Positions 56,934 through 64,000 of a stretch of DNA of 64,000 bases are shown here, piece after piece. Origin of the DNA: Rhexocercosporidium sp. MPI-PUGE-AT-0058 (Eukaryota > Ascomycota > Leotiomycetes > Helotiales). The notes beneath the pieces are model-generated. The model worked only from the letters and a program-made list of their open reading frames with translations, did not search any database and was not told the DNA's origin. Each line of letters starts with the position of its first letter. Positions within the stretch are counted from its first letter, which is position 1. A program made the position numbers and the translations under genes. Location of the stretch: contig JAGTJL010000008.1 of the NCBI GenBank assembly GCA_020746875.1, positions 1-64,000 on the forward strand, written 5' to 3'.

Positions 56934-59300
56934 CACCTTTTAAGCAATTGACAGTAATAAGCTATTATTATTATAATTAGCTATATTAAGCGAGAGTAAA
57001 TAATAAAAAAGAATTAAGTAAATAAATTTACTTATATGCGGTAATTAAGTAAATAACTTAATTATATAAACTAACGATTTTCCCATTAAACTTAAACTTA
57101 TAAACACTCGACAACACACAGATCGACTGCTCTCGATTTACTACTTAATTAATTTATTAATTAATTAATTAATTAACTATTCCCTTCGATACTATAGGTG
57201 TTTTTAAGCGCTCCGCTAAAATCTTTATAATAAAACGACAATTTACTTATTAAAACAAAGTAAGTAGCTCGATTTTCGATTTATTAATTTCGATTTATTA
57301 ATCAGAGATCGACTAATTAAAAATTAATTAATTAAAAAATAACTATTAACTTATAATAAGTTAAGGCTATTATTAATAATAAAAAGAAAGTCGTCGCTAA
57401 AGCACGATTGTCGGCTACTCCCGTCCCCGCCTCCGCTCGTCGCCGTGCCGCTACTGCTCCCCGGGCTCTAAAGCAGTTAATAAGTGCTTATATAATAATT
57501 TATTTAAGCTTTATTAATAGCGCCCTTTAAATAAAAAGTAACGGTTAATATTATAATACCGTTAAAAAGGGTATTTACTGCTTCGCTTATTCGTCCGACT
57601 ATAAATACGTAATTACTCTTATTATTACTTAGGCTTCTTTTCTTATATATTATAATACGTTAAAAAATAAAATTAATAAAAAGGTAAATTAATTTAATTA
57701 CTCCTTTTTCGCTTTTTAATTTATTATTAATTTTTTTAAAAATTAAAACAGTTAAGAATCCCGGTTCGTGCCGATCTTAAGAGTAATAATATTAATAAAG
57801 CTATTATTACTAGCGCTATTATTAGTTTTAATAATAAAGTTGTTTTAAGAGCTGCTAATGAATTTAAAAGTAATAATAAAAATAATAATAATAAGGAAAA
57901 CGGTGAGTTACTCGCTTTATTTTTAGAAAATTAAATTAATTTAATTAATTTCTTAAAAAAAGAAAAAAAGCTTTTAGCTACTTTTATAACTTATATTCGT
58001 ATTATTAAAAAGAAGATTACTGCCGCTGCGAGTGTTTTCTTTATTAAAAAAGGTAGTAAAGAAATAGTTAATTATCTTATTATTATTACTATTACTAAAG
58101 CTGCTCGCGCTGCTACTGCTGAGGCTATTACCGGAGCTATTCACGCCTATAGTCTTAACCTTAGTATTCTGGCCTTTTAAATTATATCTACTCGTAGAAT
58201 TGTTTTTATTTCTAAGTAAGAGGCTTAAGCTACTCGCGTTAAAGAGTTAATTAATATAATAACTAGTATTTTAAGCGAATTAATTCGGGAGGTTTTAAGC
58301 CTTTTACCTTTTAATAAATAAGTTACTATTTTATTTTTTAAAGCTTAAAAACCTTTTACTTTTTAAGTATCCTTTTATATTTTAAAAACTAAAGCTTATA
58401 TTTACTTTTAAATTAAAGAATTATTAAAAGCAATTGACTTTTTAAAATATAATAATTTATACCCCCGAGCTCAGTTAATTTTTAATAAAATAAAATTATA
58501 AATAAAAACTTATAAAAGAGAATTTTATAAAAGAATATATAATAATATAAATAAAGCTCTTTAATTAAAAGGTAAGCTTATTATATAATCACTTTAAGAA
58601 TAAATAAAAAGTAAAGAATATATATAAAAAACAGCTTTAAAGCGAGTCTTTTAAAAGAGTTGCTTTAATTAAGCATAAATAATTATTAAGTTAATAAAAG
58701 TAATAAATACTTTAAATTTTTACTAAGAAAAGTTTTTAATAAGTCCGTTAATTAATATATAGCCTATAAGAAGATATTTTATTATAAAAGTGCTTTTTTA
58801 AAACTCTTAACGTAATTATATATTTTAAATATTAACGTAACACAACTTAATGAAAATACGCTAATTTTCTTTAATAATTAACTAAATCGTTTATTAATTA
58901 TTATAAAAAATTATTTAAGCTACTTTTATATTAAGGCGTAATTCTTAAAAGAATCGCTAAAGTGCTATAAGTTCCTTATTAATGCGCTTAATTTTAAGAA
59001 GCTCTATTTATATTATAGACGTAATAATTATATTTCATAAAGTTACTTTTTAAAAGATTAAATCTTTAAAAAGTATAAAAATATATTTATTAAAAAATCG
59101 CCTTATTTTAATATCGTTTATAAAAAAAGCATTTAATATTATTATAAGATAAGAGTCGCGTAGCTTATAGTTATAAGTAATTGCTAAGAAACGAGTGCTA
59201 AAAAAGTAACGAATTATTTAATTAATTATAATTAAGTACTCTCAAGAAAAATTAATTAAAAAGTAAAAAAGCCTTAAAATAATAAAAGCGACGTCTACGC
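56934..59300 (+). pseudogene. E2 second reading frame, convergent to pol
   Basis: Third copy of the E plus-strand frame: KKKVVAKARLS-like basic start near 57,385-57,420, an Ala-rich patch near 57,430-57,460, an Asn-rich tract near 57,870-57,900, and the downstream KESLKCYKFLINALNFKKL segment near 58,945-59,005. Glutamine-type stops throughout. Function unknown. Confidence 0.6.
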
Positions 59301-60360
59301 GTAATATAATTATAATATAAAGTATTAATTTAACCTTTTCTTAAAACTCTTTAATTTAAGTTAGAATAGCTTATTCTTAATTCTTTAATAGCTCGACTTA
59401 AAGTAATAATATATTTAGATAATTTCTATTTATTAACTTAAATTAAAAAATAACTTTTTAAATATAAATATTATATATTAAAGAAATAGTCTTCGCTAAT
59501 TAATTTTTAATAATACGAACGCTTAAGAATTACTCCGTTTACTCTCCTTTAATAAGTTTATATATTATATTTAAGCCGTTAATAATTAATTTAACGTCTT
59601 TAAAAGCCGAACTATAATAAAGTACTTGAATATCGTCGACATAAAATATTATAAATACTATACGTTATTCGTTTATAAATATATAAGGCTCCTTTTTATA
59701 AATAATTAACTCTAAAGTTATTAAAGTATAAGTGAAGTTATTATATTATAACGCCGGTGAGTCCTTAAGTTCGTAAAGTGCGCGATTAACTTTTATTACC
59801 TTTTCGTTTTATTTAAAACCGTCCGGTAAATAGCAGCGTACGCGAGCACTTGTCTTACTTCGTTTAACGTTAATAAAAGCATTTATTATATTAAATTAAA
59901 TTATTTTTAAATTAAATTAAATTATAATAACTATAACAGTTCTAAAGGAACAAGTAGCTAAAATAACTGTATATATTAATAAAATTAACGTTTTAGGCTG
60001 TAAGTCTCCTTTTATAACGACTCGGGAGCGATAGCGGGTTAAATACCTTAACGAATCGACTTTAGCGTAAAATATTTATTTTAAGAGAATTAATTACTCG
60101 ATAGTAAAAGTATATTTAACGACTCTTTAGTAATTACACGACTTAAGGTTAATAATCTCCTTAATAGCGTCGGTTCAGAAATACTCTCTTAATAAGTAGT
60201 CTTTAAGGTCTTTTTAATTTAATAAGTCCTTAAGTATTTATAATTAATAAATCCGTAAGAACTTAATTAATTATCGAATTTCGATATTTTTAAGTATAAA
60301 CGTTAATATAATAACGTAAATTACGCTTAAGTCTTTTTTATCTTTTTATATTAATTTTTA
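59301..60360 (-). pseudogene. E2 reverse transcriptase and RNase H
   Basis: The catalytic YVDD box is intact at 59,632-59,643, with the same neighbours as in E1 (EPYIFIN-like before it, VLYYS after it). The frame carries RIP stops. Confidence 0.75.
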
Positions 60361-63300
60361 ATTAAGTTAAAAAGTCCTTAGAAAATCCTTTAAGTGCTCG
60401 CGGTTACTTAACGGTTATAATAATTTTATAATTAGCTTTTTAATAATTATTATATAAACGCTTCGATTCGGTTTTATTATTTTATTATTAACTCGAGTCT
60501 TTCGACTTTTATTAATTACTTAGTCTTTTACTTTTTTTCTTTTAAAAGGTTTAAATAAGCCGGAATTTAATTTAATTACAGCCGGGAGTAATAAGCGTAA
60601 ACTTAATTCTTTGTTTTTTTTTTAATTTTAATAATTATAAATACTCCTTATACTTAATTACTTAAGGTAAAGCTTTTAATTATTTAAAGCCGATACTTTC
60701 TTTAAGTACTCTTCGACGCTTAAGACCGCGCTCTCGGTTATATAGCCTTTTAAAGTAAATTATAACTTATAATATCGACTTCCGCTTAGGGCTTATATTA
60801 TTTTAAAAGTTTAATATATTACGTAAAATACTTCTTTTAATTGCGCTTTTAAACGCTAATTATCTTAAAGTGTCGGCTCGTTTTAAAACTTAATTAAAGT
60901 ATTCGTAAATAAGAAGTTTAATACTTTTTTTTAATTAAATTACCCCCGAGTTCTTATTAACGAGCGGCTAAATAAAGTTAAAAGCTATTAAATTAATTAA
61001 AAGTAGCGTATTTACTTTTATTAACTTAATTAAAGGGGGAGCAAATGGCTTTACTTCCGAGCTTAAAAGCTTAATTAAAGGTTTTAATACCTCTGAGTTT
61101 ATAAGCTCGTCGACTTTTATAGCGCTTATTACTTCGCTTAATTATTTTCCGTTTAAAGTAATAAACGGTGTTTTTGATTTTAATATATTAAGTGCGCTTA
61201 ATCGATTAATTATAATAAAACCAGCGTCTTAATCTTTCTTTTCTTTTTTTAATATTTCCGTAAGATCTTTTAATATTAAGCGCGGCTGGCCGATTACTCT
61301 TTTTATATTTAAAGAGCTTAAATAAAAGAGGATTTCGTTAAAAATAATATTTTAAGTTATTATTATATATTATAATTAAAGCATTTAAATCTTATAAATA
61401 TTAAATAAGACGTATTTAATTAAGTAATTAAAGTGCGCTTACGAATTGATTTTAAAAGCTTTCTTTTAGCAGAGAGCTTCTCGGTCTTTAATTATAAGAT
61501 AGGCTCTATAATCGTACGTATATAAATTACTTTAATCAAGCCGTAAATTAGTAATTAGCTTTAACGTAAGCTTAAGGTCGTAATACCGAAAATACTGCTT
61601 AAACTAAGCTTAGAATACTTTATTAAGACTTTTAAAGCCTTTACGAGTAAATAGACTTATATTATAAAAAATAATTACTATTATTATTAATTTCGTTTAA
61701 AGCGCTCGAGGTAAATTAGCGGAAAAGCGCATTTTAATTAATTTATTGATTATTTCTTTATTTACGCGCTTAACTCCTTTATTAAGTTAATATATATATA
61801 AGAGAGTAGATTTAATATTAATATTATTCTTTTTATATTACTTTTCATACTTAATTAATTTATTAATTCTTATAATTAAAGTGTTATTATTTTAGCGTAT
61901 TTTGTAAACTAAGAGCCCGAATTAACGTCTTATCCACGCCTTAAATAGTTTAAGAGTATTTAAGACGGCGATTAACTTTTTAATTTTTAAAAGCTATTTA
62001 TAGAATTTCTTATTATATTTATTTTTAATTAATAAAAGCCAATTATTTCCGTCAAACTTTATTAAAAAGTCGAATAAATCTTAAGAAATATAATAAAAAA
62101 GACAAGTAATTATTCTCTTTAATTAATAACGACTTATTACTTATTATATAATAGCTACTGTATAATACTCGTATTTTAACCGAGTTAAGCCTTAAATTTC
62201 GACGTTACGCGCATTTTTTATTAAGTTTTTTAAGGCTTCTTTTCTTAAATAACTTACGCGTAAATACTATAAGTAAGCTTTATCGACTCGTGATTTTAAA
62301 TATTATTTACTTAATTAAAAACCTTAGCGAATACTCCTCTTTAGCGTTAAAAATATTAAAAAGCTATAATTTAAGTAAGTTAAAATGCAGCGAGTAATTA
62401 AAAAAACCGAAAAATAATTAAAAGACTTATATTTAAAAAAAGCTAAATTAAACTATTATTATAATTACTTTAAAACTAAATTATCCTTAGCTATTCCCGT
62501 ACGTAAAATATAATTTAAACTATTATATTAAACTCTTATTTATAAAAGGCGAGCTTTTAAAATAATATTAATATTAAAGCCTTTAATAACAGCGACGTTC
62601 GAGAAGGTTAAATCGCTTATATTTAGTCTATTAAGGCCGTAAAGAACACCTTTAAAGACTCGAGTACCGCGGCCTTTAATTATTAAGCTTAACGTTCCGG
62701 CCTTAACGCTATCGTTCGTAATAAATTTAATAAAGCTTTTAAGGATAAGAAAAGCTTTTAAATTTATTAAATAAATAATAATTCCGTTATTAAATAAGGT
62801 GCTTTCTACGAGCGGATAGTAATTTATATTTATAGTAGCGTATACTCCCGTAATAGCGAAAACTTTGTCGAGAAATTTAAAGCTTATAAAATAAGCTTAA
62901 ATATTTTTAAAGTATTTTACTTTTATTAAAGTAATTGATTTTAAAATTATAAAAATTATTAATACTTAAGTAAAAAAGGAATTACTAAAAGGCGGTCCGG
63001 AAGTTAATTGCGTTATTAATAATATATTTTTATTAAGTTTAATAATTTCTTAACGGAAGTTAAAGAAGTCGCTCTTTAGTCGGAGTCGAGTCTTTTTAAT
63101 TTCCTTTATTAATAATAAGTTCCTGAGGTTATTTGCCGTCGAGCCGTCGTAGTAATACCGAAGTCTATGACAATTAATAGCCTTATAACGGTAAAAGCGA
63201 TGCTTATATAGGCAGGTATTTACTTACGTATTTAATAATTAGTTTCGTTAAATCGACGGGGTTATAAAAGCATTTAATTTTCCTTTAAGAGTAATATATA

Positions 63301-64000
63301 AGCTTATTATCTTTTATTATTTAAAAGTTATAAGTAATTCCTTATTAAAAGTAAATAATTAATTAACGTAATTAAGTAAAGAATATTAATTTACTACCTT
63401 AAGAATATTATCTTTTAATAATTCAGAGTGCCGTTCGCGCGCTTATTCCGGTGCGAGCTTCTCTTATACCGCCTTAATAAAGTCAAGCATTACTAGCGGT
63501 CTTTTAACGTCCGGTAAGTCGTATAAAAGAGCATCTTAATAAGCCGCTTTTTATTTTTAAAGCTACTTCTTAAGATTAACTCGCTTTACTTTAATAATAA
63601 CGAGCTTCTTTTTATAAATAAATTATGCTAGCGTGCGAGTATTTATTTCCGAAAGGGCGTAATCTCTTTTAAGGATTTAAAGAAGTAATTAAAAAGTTTA
63701 TAATTTTAATTAAAAGTCTCCGTTTATTATTTCGGTTAATTATTCTTTTTTTATATAAGCTTATTCGTTTTCGTATTTCTTAACTACTCTTTAATAAATA
63801 AAGAGATTAACTGTCTTTTAAATTTACTTATAGGCTGCTTTATAAGCTCGAGCCTTTTACGTTTATTATATAAGCTTTTTTACGTATTCCTTTATAAAAA
63901 TAATATATATTAAAGTCATATTTTTAATTATAGCCTTTGCCGGTAATAATGCGCTCGGCTTAAGGCCTTTTTTTATAAAGTCGCGAGTATTTTCGTCTTA
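60361..64000 (-). pseudogene. E2 integrase part and gag, truncated by window edge
   Basis: Collinear with E1 52,806-56,400. No intact motifs readable; assigned by alignment and position. Confidence 0.55.

Larger units (their letters stand above)
56750..64000 (-). mobile_element. E2: second family E element, running off the window
   Basis: Same plan as E1 without the F insertion: LTR, plus-strand frame (56,934-59,300), minus-strand RNase H and reverse transcriptase (59,301-60,360), integrase part (60,361-63,340) and gag region (63,350 to the edge). By alignment with E1 about 345 bp of interior plus an LTR remain outside the window, giving about 7.8 kb. Confidence 0.8.

Noticed and set aside
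1..64000. tRNA, rRNA or telomere repeats
   Set aside because: No cloverleaf with intact A and B boxes, no conserved rRNA words and no TTAGGG array were seen on either strand.

Overview
This looks like an accessory or heterochromatic stretch of a filamentous ascomycete genome. Most of it is very AT-rich and almost devoid of the dinucleotides CA and TG while CG and GC remain. This is the footprint of repeat-induced point mutation (RIP, CpA to TpA). Inside these blocks almost every stop codon in a recognisable retrotransposon frame is TAA or TAG at a position where glutamine is expected. Two islands of normal base composition, about 17.6-21.8 kb and 25.7-29.3 kb, carry the only intact-looking genes, with short fungal introns (49-88 bp, GTATGT/GTAAG donors, CTGAC-like branch sites).

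Layout: 0.3-2.06 kb is a fragment of a copia-like pol (family E). 2.06-2.34 kb is a gypsy LTR. 2.3-6.4 kb is decayed DNA I cannot classify. 6,400-13,501 is a nearly complete Ty1/copia element (Copia A) whose gag-protease-integrase segment was inverted between two oppositely oriented solo LTRs. 13.5-15.1 kb is the 5' end of an E element, followed by a solo LTR with its target duplication. 16,057-17,643 is a Tc1/mariner element on the minus strand.

Island 1 holds a two-exon gene for a membrane-anchored LRAT/NlpC-P60-like protein, a convergent gene for a multi-pass membrane protein, and a G-rich minisatellite. A terminal-inverted-repeat element (21,794-22,220) closes it. 22.2-25.7 kb is the 3' part of another copia element, holding a solo LTR that in turn holds a piggyBac-type transposon. 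Island 2 has two minus-strand genes: one resembling the C-terminal domain of fungal F-box proteins, and a stand-alone SesB-like alpha/beta hydrolase of the kind usually found at the N-terminus of fungal NLR proteins.

29.8-64 kb is a Russian-doll nest. An E element is cut by a gypsy element, which is cut by a second Copia A, which is cut by a tandem pair of E elements sharing an LTR, one of which is cut by a full-length copia-like element F (44,445-52,800) with a perfect TTAAT target duplication. In both E and F, pol lies on the minus strand while a second long decayed reading frame of unknown function runs towards it on the plus strand.

No rRNA, tRNA or CRISPR was seen. Identifications rest on motif reading by eye; nothing was searched or computed.
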